Under the pieces are notes generated by a model, which worked only from the letters and a program-made list of their open reading frames with translations, ran no database searches and was not told where the DNA came from. Source: Shewanella sp. TC10 (lineage in GTDB: Bacteria; Pseudomonadota; Gammaproteobacteria; Enterobacterales; Shewanellaceae). Taken from it: a DNA stretch of 64,000 nt. Positions within the stretch are counted from its first letter, which is position 1. Each line of letters begins with the position of its first letter. The translations under genes and the position numbers were made by a program. Positions 9,878 to 17,315 of this stretch are shown piece by piece. The stretch covers positions 31,845-95,844 of the forward strand of contig NZ_VKHR01000012.1 in assembly GCF_009663145.1 (NCBI RefSeq), written 5' to 3'.

Positions 9878-10228
9878 ACATACCTCTTTTATCACATTAG
9901 TTTATCACATTAGTTGAATACCTAATTTACTGATAAAGGCTTGCTCTTTTGTTGAAAGCAACTGGCCTTAGGAAAATAAGAACGAGGTTAAGCTTATAAT
10001 ATTTCACAAAATAAATATATTTTATTAACGATATGGAATAAAAAAAAGCAAAACCGAAGTTTTGCTTTTTTACTGCTGTTTAAGTAGTCACAAAGTATTA
10101 AGCCATTACGGCTTTATTATCAGTACTGGCGGTAGTATTTGGGCCTAATCTTTATTGCACGAATTATTAGTGCCTTATTACTACTTAGTATCTCAGCCTG
10201 AAAGAGCGACTTTAATGACTGATGGCGA
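9878..10228. other. Gap upstream of the cupredoxin operon
   Basis: It holds a terminator for the SEC-C gene at 10041-10070 and presumably the promoter of the cupredoxin operon. A small hairpin (AAGCC/GGCTT) lies near 10100. I see no ORF in it. Confidence 0.5.
10041..10070 (-). terminator. Terminator of the SEC-C gene
   Basis: The 11-bp stem AAAAGCAAAAC/GTTTTGCTTTT has a CGAA loop. The seven A at the left are the T-run on the minus strand. Confidence 0.8.
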
Positions 10229-10564
10229 TTAGCCACAGCATTTTTTATATTTTTTGCCGCTGCCACAAATACAAGGATCATTACGATTGATTTTAGCTTC
10301 TGCAGTGACCGCTTTAGGTTTGTTCAAGATCCCTTCAAGTTGGAGTATATCTTCAGCCAATTCAGCATTAATTGTAATATTCGCCACCAACTTATGTTGC
10401 TCAACAATAAGCTGAACTTCTTGCTGGCGTTCTTCAGTTTGAACGGTTAGCGCAAGCGGATTAGTTGCGGTACCGATTTTAGCTTGTCGCTTGGTGTTAT
10501 AACCACTTTCGCCATAGGCAGGTTTTGGCGTTTGACGGCCTTTGAAGAAAAATTTATCTGACAT
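10229..10564 (-). CDS. SEC-C metal-binding motif protein (PBPRA1643/TIGR04102-like)
   Basis: The 111-residue protein ends in the SEC-C zinc motif [17 protein letters not shown] (Cys-x-Cys-x8-Cys-Cys). Its N-terminus ([21 protein letters not shown]) matches the small PBPRA1643-type family of Shewanella and Vibrio. The SEC-C motif, known from SecA, binds zinc and mediates protein contacts. The specific role of this short family is not known. It is a single gene with its own terminator. Confidence 0.8.
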   Translation of the reverse strand: MSDKFFFKGRQTPKPAYGESGYNTKRQAKIGTATNPLALTVQTEERQQEVQLIVEQHKLVANITINAELAEDILQLEGILNKPKAVTAEAKINRNDPCICGSGKKYKKCCG

Positions 10565-10806
10565 AATGATATCTGCCCATCGGTGTAAAAAGTGAATAGT
10601 TGCATATCAATAGACGACGTATATTGTAGATTTACTCGTAATTCTACTTAGGCGTATATTGAAAAATAATATAGAGGCGATGCTTATACAGGAATTCATT
10701 GCTGTTGACTAATAAAACGTCCATAAATGGGTTATTAATAGCAAATAACTCGTTTTAGAAAATAAAGGCCGAAATATCAAGAATACTGAGTAAGCTATTA
10801 CAAAGG

Positions 10807-11223
10807 TTATTGGTAGTTAACTTCAATCGTGTAATTCAATTGCTGCTCTCCTGCCAACTGGTCACTTAGTACATCGACCTTTCCGCCCACATTAATTAAG
10901 GTTGTTTGCTGCGTTAAAGCAAAAGATTGTTGCTGACTGCCATTAGGCAAGATAGGCGTAAATTTGATATTGGCATTATTGGTTTGATAAACAGTAACGT
11001 TAATCACTGAATGGCCATCTCCATTAATGGCAAATTGGCCCAATTGGTTATCAGAACTAATACAGCCAGTCCCTTGTCGTTGGAATTGATCAAGTTGACA
11101 TTCGACACTGACTTGATTGGAAATTAAGCCTAAATTGAGGGTTTGAGTTTGCTCAATGGCAACAGGTGATACTAAAGTGAAATGTGCTTGAGCAATAGCG
11201 CTAGCTAACATAAATAATGACAC
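10807..11223 (-). CDS. DUF4402 fimbrial-subunit-like protein (probable minor subunit)
   Basis: The 138-residue secreted protein matches the pattern of the DUF4402 gene at 15521-15988. Shared points are FTLVSPVAI against FNLVYPITV, a Cys pair spaced for a disulfide (VECQ...TGCIS), a late VGGxxDV block and a final Y-T-x-x-V-x-Y strand. The GTG start has AAGGA 6 bases upstream and a stop two codons earlier. This leaves a very short signal peptide (about 13 residues, cleavage after AQA) with no basic residue, which is unusual. It is last in the leftward usher/chaperone locus, so a minor or tip role is inferred from position. Confidence 0.7.
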   Translation of the reverse strand: MSLFMLASAIAQAHFTLVSPVAIEQTQTLNLGLISNQVSVECQLDQFQRQGTGCISSDNQLGQFAINGDGHSVINVTVYQTNNANIKFTPILPNGSQQQSFALTQQTTLINVGGKVDVLSDQLAGEQQLNYTIEVNYQ

Positions 11224-11241
11224 GCGCTATCCTTAATTAAA

Positions 11242-11263
11242 CTAGTCACAAAGTAATGACTAG
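11242..11263 (-). other. Small hairpin between usher and minor subunit genes
   Basis: A CTAGTCA/TGACTAG stem with an eight-base loop and no T-run. It may be a processing or translation element. The function is unknown. Confidence 0.3.
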
Positions 11264-11311
11264 ATTGTAGTTGCTGATGGATTAACGTGCAGCTAAATTA
11301 GCCATTAAAGA

Positions 11312-14300
11312 TTAACGAGAGAGTGTTTGTGTGGGAAAGGTCACATATTCGCCAGGGGCAAGTATTATCGGGTCTGATTGTATTTGTTTGTTGATTTCAA
11401 TTTGATACTCGCCAGGCACTAACTGCTCAAAGATAAACACGCCATCATATTCCACTCGAGCATGGTATTTGACGTCATTTTTATCAATCAGTGTGATTGG
11501 AACGCCTTTCGCTGCTACTCCATTGTCATAGAAAACTTCGCCATCTAATTCCGCAGTAAATAGAACAGGAAAAAGAATTTCAGCTACGTTGCCTGGGTGG
11601 GCTTGGATAAGCAGGATGCTATTTAGCGGTAATAAAAAGGGATCTGGTAAAGAGCGTTCATTAAGCACTAACTTATGTGGCCTGGTTGTTTGAATGTGGG
11701 TAATGAGCAGTTGGCCGTTTTCATCTGTTTCGTCATCTGAACGTGTATGTCCAGAGAAACGTAAACCTTCCATAGGCAATTCATTCTCATCAAATAAGCC
11801 GTTATTATTATCATCCTGAAAGGCGATGATTTTAACGCTTCCTGTATTCAGATGGCTGACGCGATCAAGTAACCAAGTGTTATCAGGTGCGATTAAAAGT
11901 GCCGAGCTACTCCACTTAAATTGAGCAAACCAGTCACCTTCAGAGTCATTTTCAACAGAAAACCTCAAGGTACTTGTGTCTAAAAAGTACGACAAAGAGT
12001 TCTTCACTGTGACTTCTGCACTAGCCATAGGTTGATAGCGCACTTCAAATTGATAGTTACTATTGTCGGTAAATGAAGTCCTGACATTGGATACTAACTG
12101 GGTTAATTCTGTATCAGGTAAAAGCGCAAGATCAGCGTAAGTTCGTAAATACCAATCGTCAATTCGACCTGAAAGCGCTAGCCTATTTGCCCACACTTCG
12201 TTGTTGGCGATATTTTGCCAACTTAATTCATTACTTAATGATAAGTGCTGAAATTGCCCAGCTACGGTAGCTGCAATAAACAGACTATCGCTACCTAGAT
12301 TTTGGTCTTGCCAGCGACCACTGAGCGCCCAGCTCATGTTGGTGTGCTCCAAGTTACCACTTAAATTAACGCTGGCGAGTTGTTTTAATTGATTGTCTTG
12401 ATTATCCCAAGATTCAAAATCATTGTATTTTGCCCACTCTGTTTGCCAATCAATTAACTCGTTACTGCCTTGGGCTATCAGGTTGGCGGCTGTACCCGTT
12501 TCATTACCCGTGAGGTTAAGTTGCCATACACTATTATCCGTCAAAAGATTTAGGGTGACAGTCGGATTAAAAAGCCATTTATCTTTTGATATTTGTTGCT
12601 CAATGATGGCCACTCCAGCTGAAAAATTATCTGTCACCGCCCAATTTGCACTCGCATAAACTTGCTTTAAATCATCTTGTTCTCGCTGCATTGCCCCGAA
12701 ATTCATGCCAAAGCTATTGGCTTTCATTTGCGAAGGGTCAAGTAACTTACTGAAAGACTCTGTGCGGGTTTCGCCATTGGGACCGAAAAAACGAAGTTGA
12801 TATTGGTTTAAGCCAATATAGTAGGGGACTTGCTCAAATCGGTATTGGCCGTTGTCCGATACTCGTTGAACACCAATTAAACCACCATTTCGATAAAGTT
12901 CTACATCCCAACCTGGTTCTAACTCGCCATCAACGACGAGGTATCGAATATCATCAGTAAAAGCATCGCCCGCATTAATAACAACGCCCTCACCAGTACT
13001 TGAACTAGAAACAAGTGCTAAGTTATGAGAGTCGATACTGCCAAGCCGATAATAGTTAACCCAAGTATCTGCCATTTGTTTTTCAATATAAGCATTCAAG
13101 CTTTCTCCATAGTCTGACCATGAATATCCTGCGTAGGCGCTATGACCTAAGAGATGAGTGCGAGCTTGGATAAAGCCATCAAAACTGGGATCTTGTGTGT
13201 CTGTTTGTTTACGTTGGGATACACCTAAATCGGCATGCAGCGCTAAATCACCTAAGTTGGCGTATTGGGTTTTAATGTGACGTTGGTTCTTAGGAGAGTT
13301 GGCTTTTTTCTGATCGTTGAACTGTTGATAGCGTTTTTGTCGAGCGAGTAATTGGCTTAAAGGAACATGCGTATTTTCGATTATTTCGAGCATTTGTCTT
13401 GCATGATCAAATTGAATATCTAATCCGGTCATCTGTTTGACCACTGACATATCAAGATATAAATCCCAATCATCAAAGTAAACTTGCGTTGCGCTGTGTT
13501 CGCAATCGCTATTTTGTGCTGTAAAGCGCATGAGGCCTTGGTTAATCTCCACTGGATTATCTGTTGATAGATACCAGCCAGTTAAACTGAGCGGATACAT
13601 TTCTGTTTGCAATGGCAGCATTAAGATATCTGCTAAAAATTGCATGGGCAGATATACAATTCCATCGTTTTGATAAATGAACATTTCATCACTTAATCGC
13701 TCAGTGCCATAGTTAAATTGACTGACAAGAAATTGCTCTTCATTTGCAGCTGATGAAGTATAGGTTCGATTAATTAATCCTGAGCAAGTTAATTCACTTA
13801 CTTTAGGGCTGGCCACATCGGTAGTGGAAAGTTTAGAAATAGGCTGCTTTGGCAGAACTTGATTTGAACTAGATTGCTGTGACGGAAGGGAAATAGGGGC
13901 GCTTACTGTATCTACGGCCGTATTTTTTTGAGCAAAATTGGATGTGTGGGGCGTCTTGGCGTTTTGTGTTTGAACTTCTGCTGAAATCAGATCTTTATTG
14001 TTTATATTACTAATCGTATCTTGCGGTATTCCATTGCTAATCGTATCTCGCGGTATTTCATTGTTAATTAGAGACTTAGTGGCCACTTGTTCAGAGGCTA
14101 TTTGATCTACACTATCTGTATTTTCAGTGCTTTCCCTAATTGCACTATTACTAAATTCGCTGTGAGTAAATGCATTATTACTAAATTCACTTTCACTAAA
14201 TACATTATCACTGATTGAAGTATCGATTTTCCCATGTTCACTTGCCACTATAGGTGGGTTTGGAGTGACTTCATCTATCGTTTCATGCTCATGAAGTGTT

Positions 14301-14479
14301 TTGGACTTTTTTATTTGTTGCGTTGGAGGAGGTAGCTCAAGTGATGATAAAAAAGTGGGTTGATCTGACTTCCAGGGCTTTGATGATTCAAGCCCTGGAT
14401 TGACTAATTCGATATAAAGCAAAAGTAAGCTAATGGCTAAAGCATATTTTGCTAATCGATTTATCTTCCGTTTGATCAC
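11312..14479 (-). CDS. CS1/TcfC-like outer-membrane usher with an extended N-terminus
   Basis: The 1055-residue protein is the largest of the fimbrial locus. Residues from about 245 resemble alternate chaperone-usher ushers. Points in order are an N-terminal beta region, the block VDGELEPGWDVELYRNGGLIG, a long barrel-like region, and C-terminal CNA-B-like domains with the Asp/Asn-rich loop DDNNNGLFDENE and the block GEVFYDNG. Unusually, the first 230 residues are a single hydrophobic segment (about 13-27) with no clear cleavage site, then a Ser/Thr/Asn/Pro-rich tract with two kinds of short repeats. The start is GTG without a visible Shine-Dalgarno. It would secrete and assemble DUF4402 subunits delivered by the chaperone at 14530-15321. 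The family assignment is by pattern only. Confidence 0.68.
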   Translation of the reverse strand: MIKRKINRLAKYALAISLLLLYIELVNPGLESSKPWKSDQPTFLSSLELPPPTQQIKKSKTLHEHETIDEVTPNPPIVASEHGKIDTSISDNVFSESEFSNNAFTHSEFSNSAIRESTENTDSVDQIASEQVATKSLINNEIPRDTISNGIPQDTISNINNKDLISAEVQTQNAKTPHTSNFAQKNTAVDTVSAPISLPSQQSSSNQVLPKQPISKLSTTDVASPKVSELTCSGLINRTYTSSAANEEQFLVSQFNYGTERLSDEMFIYQNDGIVYLPMQFLADILMLPLQTEMYPLSLTGWYLSTDNPVEINQGLMRFTAQNSDCEHSATQVYFDDWDLYLDMSVVKQMTGLDIQFDHARQMLEIIENTHVPLSQLLARQKRYQQFNDQKKANSPKNQRHIKTQYANLGDLALHADLGVSQRKQTDTQDPSFDGFIQARTHLLGHSAYAGYSWSDYGESLNAYIEKQMADTWVNYYRLGSIDSHNLALVSSSSTGEGVVINAGDAFTDDIRYLVVDGELEPGWDVELYRNGGLIGVQRVSDNGQYRFEQVPYYIGLNQYQLRFFGPNGETRTESFSKLLDPSQMKANSFGMNFGAMQREQDDLKQVYASANWAVTDNFSAGVAIIEQQISKDKWLFNPTVTLNLLTDNSVWQLNLTGNETGTAANLIAQGSNELIDWQTEWAKYNDFESWDNQDNQLKQLASVNLSGNLEHTNMSWALSGRWQDQNLGSDSLFIAATVAGQFQHLSLSNELSWQNIANNEVWANRLALSGRIDDWYLRTYADLALLPDTELTQLVSNVRTSFTDNSNYQFEVRYQPMASAEVTVKNSLSYFLDTSTLRFSVENDSEGDWFAQFKWSSSALLIAPDNTWLLDRVSHLNTGSVKIIAFQDDNNNGLFDENELPMEGLRFSGHTRSDDETDENGQLLITHIQTTRPHKLVLNERSLPDPFLLPLNSILLIQAHPGNVAEILFPVLFTAELDGEVFYDNGVAAKGVPITLIDKNDVKYHARVEYDGVFIFEQLVPGEYQIEINKQIQSDPIILAPGEYVTFPTQTLSR
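14006..14070 (-). repeat. 27-bp tandem repeat inside the usher gene
   Basis: Two 27-base units (14006-14032 and 14033-14059) differ at a few positions, and a partial third follows. They encode a nine-residue repeat of the type NGIPQDTIS in the low-complexity N-terminal tract. Confidence 0.8.
14141..14216 (-). repeat. 30-bp tandem repeat inside the usher gene
   Basis: Two 30-base units (14141-14170, 14171-14200) and a degenerate partial unit encode a ten-residue repeat of the type SEFSNNAFTH. The unit lengths are multiples of three, so changes in copy number would keep the frame. Confidence 0.8.
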
Positions 14480-14529
14480 GGTAGGAATAATCAGTTAAGA
14501 GTTATTATCAGTGAATGTCCTTTTAAACC

Positions 14530-15321
14530 CTAAAAATTAACGGTTTGCTCAACCGTTTTTGCTTCAAATAAACCATCATTTTCGATGTATTTTACCAATA
14601 GTTTAGTATTGGGTTTGAGCGGTTCATTCAATGTAATTGCAAAAGAGCGGCGTTCATTTTCAGTATAAATAGACGCATTTTTCAAACTACCCAATAGTTC
14701 GTTAGTATCAGCATCAAACACCTCTACATCACCATAACTACTTCTTTGTCCTTCACGCGCTATTTCGACAATTAACTGCTGTTTACCGTCTTGAGTATTG
14801 AGCCCGTTAGATTCGATAGTGAGTTCAGCTGTTAACTGTCCTACACGCATGATCACAGGGATGGCTATACGTAAGTAGGCAGTAACCGATAGTTTCATAG
14901 TGTCAGATGGCGTATTTGCATCTGTTTCACTGGTAGGAGCAAGTGGAATTTGATGGAACACAATGTAGCTTCGATATTCCCCTGCTTGAATATCTTTTGG
15001 TGGTCTTACAGCAAGACGGACTCGGGCACCTTGCTCGGGTGACAAACTGACTCTTCTTGGTGAGTAGCGAGTAAAAGGGGTCAAGGAGGTAGGGGTAACG
15101 TCAGATTCAAGCAGTTCAAACTCACCAGAATCCAATAAGCGTTTATCTTCTAGGTAGATCTCATAGCGTGATGTTTCACTGCTTTTGTTAACCAATGAAA
15201 ACACGGCACTCTTGTCGCGTTTATTATCGAGCTCAACGCGTGTTGGGGTAACTAATAGATTTGCATACACACTTGGAACTAAAGTGAGAGCCAAAGTGGT
15301 AAAAAGAAATAATTTTTTCAT
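14530..15321 (-). CDS. PapD-like periplasmic fimbrial chaperone
   Basis: The 263-residue protein has a signal peptide (MKKLFLFTTLALTLVPSVYA) and an immunoglobulin-like first domain. The features visible are LLVTPTRVELDNK, the FSLVNKSS strand, the conserved YSPRRVSLSPEQGARVRLAVRPP block, and the EYRSYIVFHQIP strand. A second beta domain follows. Such chaperones donate a beta-strand to unfolded pilus subunits in the periplasm. It lies between the putative major subunit gene and the usher gene, all leftward, which fits a chaperone-usher operon. The second domain is less typical than in PapD. The chaperone call is strong, the exact clade is not. Confidence 0.8.
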   Translation of the reverse strand: MKKLFLFTTLALTLVPSVYANLLVTPTRVELDNKRDKSAVFSLVNKSSETSRYEIYLEDKRLLDSGEFELLESDVTPTSLTPFTRYSPRRVSLSPEQGARVRLAVRPPKDIQAGEYRSYIVFHQIPLAPTSETDANTPSDTMKLSVTAYLRIAIPVIMRVGQLTAELTIESNGLNTQDGKQQLIVEIAREGQRSSYGDVEVFDADTNELLGSLKNASIYTENERRSFAITLNEPLKPNTKLLVKYIENDGLFEAKTVEQTVNF

Positions 15322-15426
15322 GGCAATGCCCAGCTAAATTTATATGCAACGTGTTGCAATTATTATAATTTTTTATTGTTAGCTTACTTCGAGCTTGTGT
15401 TGTAAATGAGTTGAGGTATAGGAATT

Positions 15427-15453
15427 AAATCCCGTAAAACGACTACGGGATTT
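15427..15453 (-). promoter_or_regulatory. Intercistronic hairpin after the putative major subunit gene
   Basis: A perfect 10-bp stem (AAATCCCGTA/TACGGGATTT) with a seven-base loop lies between the subunit and chaperone genes. No T-run follows, so it is more like a stabiliser or partial attenuator. Such an element would let the subunit message accumulate above that of the chaperone and usher. Confidence 0.55.
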
Positions 15454-15520
15454 AGCTTACGTTTTCTCAAATAGATTAATTATCTACTTGTAAGTTAAAA
15501 ATATTTGCACCTAATAAATA

Positions 15521-15988
15521 TTAGTAAGTTACTGAAAGCGTATAACTTAGTGCGTGAGTACCTGGAGCTGCACTTGCTGCAACAATATCCAATGTACCGC
15601 CAACGTCAACAGCAAGGGTGTTACTTGCCACAGTACCAGTTGCACTAGCAAGTGTTGGTGTAAAAGTGACACCAGATACTGAAGTATCTGCAGCAGAAAG
15701 TGATAAGTTAACCGTGCCATCTGCAGCAGTTACTGTGAATAAACCGGTATTAGCAGTATTACCGCCAGCAACACATGCAGCACCAGAAGTGGCATCTGAA
15801 TAATCTAAAGCACATTGTCCATCTGCTGCAATAGATACGTCGCCGAATTCCATTTGCTCAGTTTCACTAACAGTGATCGGGTAAACCAAGTTGAAGTTTG
15901 CTGTGCCTGTTGCATCTTCTGCACCGGCTTGAGTAGAAAGAAGTAATGTTGAAGCTATAACTGTAGATAATAGTATTTTTTTAGTCAT
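15521..15988 (-). CDS. DUF4402 protein, putative major fimbrial subunit
   Basis: The 155-residue protein has a clean signal peptide (MTKKILLSTVIASTLLLSTQAGA). The mature part is rich in Ala/Thr/Ser/Val and predicted to be all beta, with one Cys pair (QCALD...AACVAG), a VDVGGTLDI block and a final SYTLSVTY strand. This is the DUF4402 pattern, found in fimbria-like secreted proteins. Its composition and codon use are richer in GC than those of the flanking genes, which suits a highly expressed structural protein. It is first in the leftward locus and is followed by a hairpin before the chaperone gene. Confidence 0.75.
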   Translation of the reverse strand: MTKKILLSTVIASTLLLSTQAGAEDATGTANFNLVYPITVSETEQMEFGDVSIAADGQCALDYSDATSGAACVAGGNTANTGLFTVTAADGTVNLSLSAADTSVSGVTFTPTLASATGTVASNTLAVDVGGTLDIVAASAAPGTHALSYTLSVTY

Positions 15989-16673
15989 TTCTATGTTCCC
16001 AGGTAAAATATTATAGTTTTAATAGCCCATACTTTTTGTGCGGATAATTATCGTATTTAAACAACGACTTATTTGCAGGGCAGAATCAAAATAACATTGT
16101 TGAAATATTTTGCAACACTTTGATTACAATTCAAACTTGTACTTTTGGTGTAACTAAAAGTTCTAATTTATAACCTAGGTGAATATGGAATAGGTAGTTA
16201 AAAAGTATTAGGATTCAAACTGGTGTTTAACTTGCTGAAAATCAAAACGATAAACTAGAGATTTTGAGACTTTTTAATATAGGTTTAACTGCAGTTAGCT
16301 TTATAAATACATTATTTGTGTACGTTTTATGTTCATTGTTAAAGTTTTATGACAGCAATCGTGTGATTGTTTTTTAATCTATTTAGATCGTTTTTGAACT
16401 ATTTTTGAATTGATTTTGAATTGCTTTGGTATAGTTTAGTGGATTTATTTGATTCCACTGAATTGAGAAAAGAGGCATATCAAAATAGCTTCATTGTTGA
16501 TTTTTTATGATTTGATTGAGAAGATGTTGAAGTTTGTACAAAATGATACATATAAAAGGTGTGCATTAATGTGCTATTAGAGTCTATTTTTATCTGAAAC
16601 CATTTTTATTTGGTTTTTTGATTTCTAATGTATTGATAATAAATAAAATAAATTTACATGAGGCGCTATATCT
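15989..16673. other. 685-base AT-rich divergent control region of the fimbrial locus
   Basis: The gap separates the leftward subunit operon from the rightward DUF4402-like gene. It is much richer in AT than the genes around it, with many T-runs. At 16391-16425 the word TTTTTGAA recurs three times in about 11-base steps, followed by a TATAGT (16430-16435) that could be a -10 element. There is no convincing ORF. It is a good candidate for binding by H-NS-like silencers. Confidence 0.5.
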
Positions 16674-17174
16674 ATGGGGTTTGTTAATTGTGCTATTTTT
16701 TTATTTGAAGCATTGAAATTAGGTTTACTAGCTCTGTGTATGAGCTTAATAAGCTTGACTGCCACTGCTCAAATTGCCATCACTGAAATTCAACCAATCA
16801 AATTTCCTACAGTGCTACAAAATAGTGGTTCAAGCACCACTGTTGTTGTGAACTGGAAAGGGGCGATTGGTAATGCCACTAATTCTACTTTACTTGATAA
16901 TGACTACTATCAGGGAAGGTACTTTATTACTTCTGATGGCACAGCTCCCATTGATATCAACTTTTTGAGTTTGGATAATGAACCTCTTATTCAACTTAAG
17001 AATTTCAAAGTGAGATACAAAAATAAAACCTATAAAACATTCCCTATTTTGGGGTTAGAAAACCCCGGTGCTGGTGGAGAGTATATTGATATCGGCGCTA
17101 AAGTTGTTGCGAATAAAAAGTCAGGACAAGGCTTAAAATATCCACAATATATGCTGAGTGTTGATGAGCAATAG
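16674..17174 (+). CDS. DUF4402-like secreted protein, divergent from the fimbrial operon
   Basis: The 166-residue protein has an atypical long signal region (hydrophobic residues about 6-30, cleavage probably after TATAQ). The following strands, IAITEIQPIKFPTV, FITSDGTAPIDINF, GAGGEYIDIGAKVVA and YPQYMLSV, line up with the DUF4402 subunit pattern, although it lacks the Cys pair. AGG lies 10 bases before the ATG. Its position opposite the major subunit gene suggests an accessory or tip subunit of the same appendage. I do not recognise a named family member. Confidence 0.55.
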   Translation: MGFVNCAIFLFEALKLGLLALCMSLISLTATAQIAITEIQPIKFPTVLQNSGSSTTVVVNWKGAIGNATNSTLLDNDYYQGRYFITSDGTAPIDINFLSLDNEPLIQLKNFKVRYKNKTYKTFPILGLENPGAGGEYIDIGAKVVANKKSGQGLKYPQYMLSVDEQ

Positions 17175-17227
17175 GCGCTTTTAGCCTTTACATAAGTATT
17201 AGCGAGAGTTAGTTATCAATATCTATT

Positions 17228-17261
17228 AAAAAGGCCATCAACAGTTGTTGATGGCCTTTTT
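17228..17261. terminator. Bidirectional terminator between the DUF4402-like gene and valS
   Basis: A perfect 16-bp stem (AAAAAGGCCATCAACA/TGTTGATGGCCTTTTT) with a two-base centre lies between convergent genes. Confidence 0.9.
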
Positions 17262-17315
17262 AGTCTGGATAGATTCAGTTTCAGTGAATCAATGTACAGT
17301 TATTAGCTGTGTATT

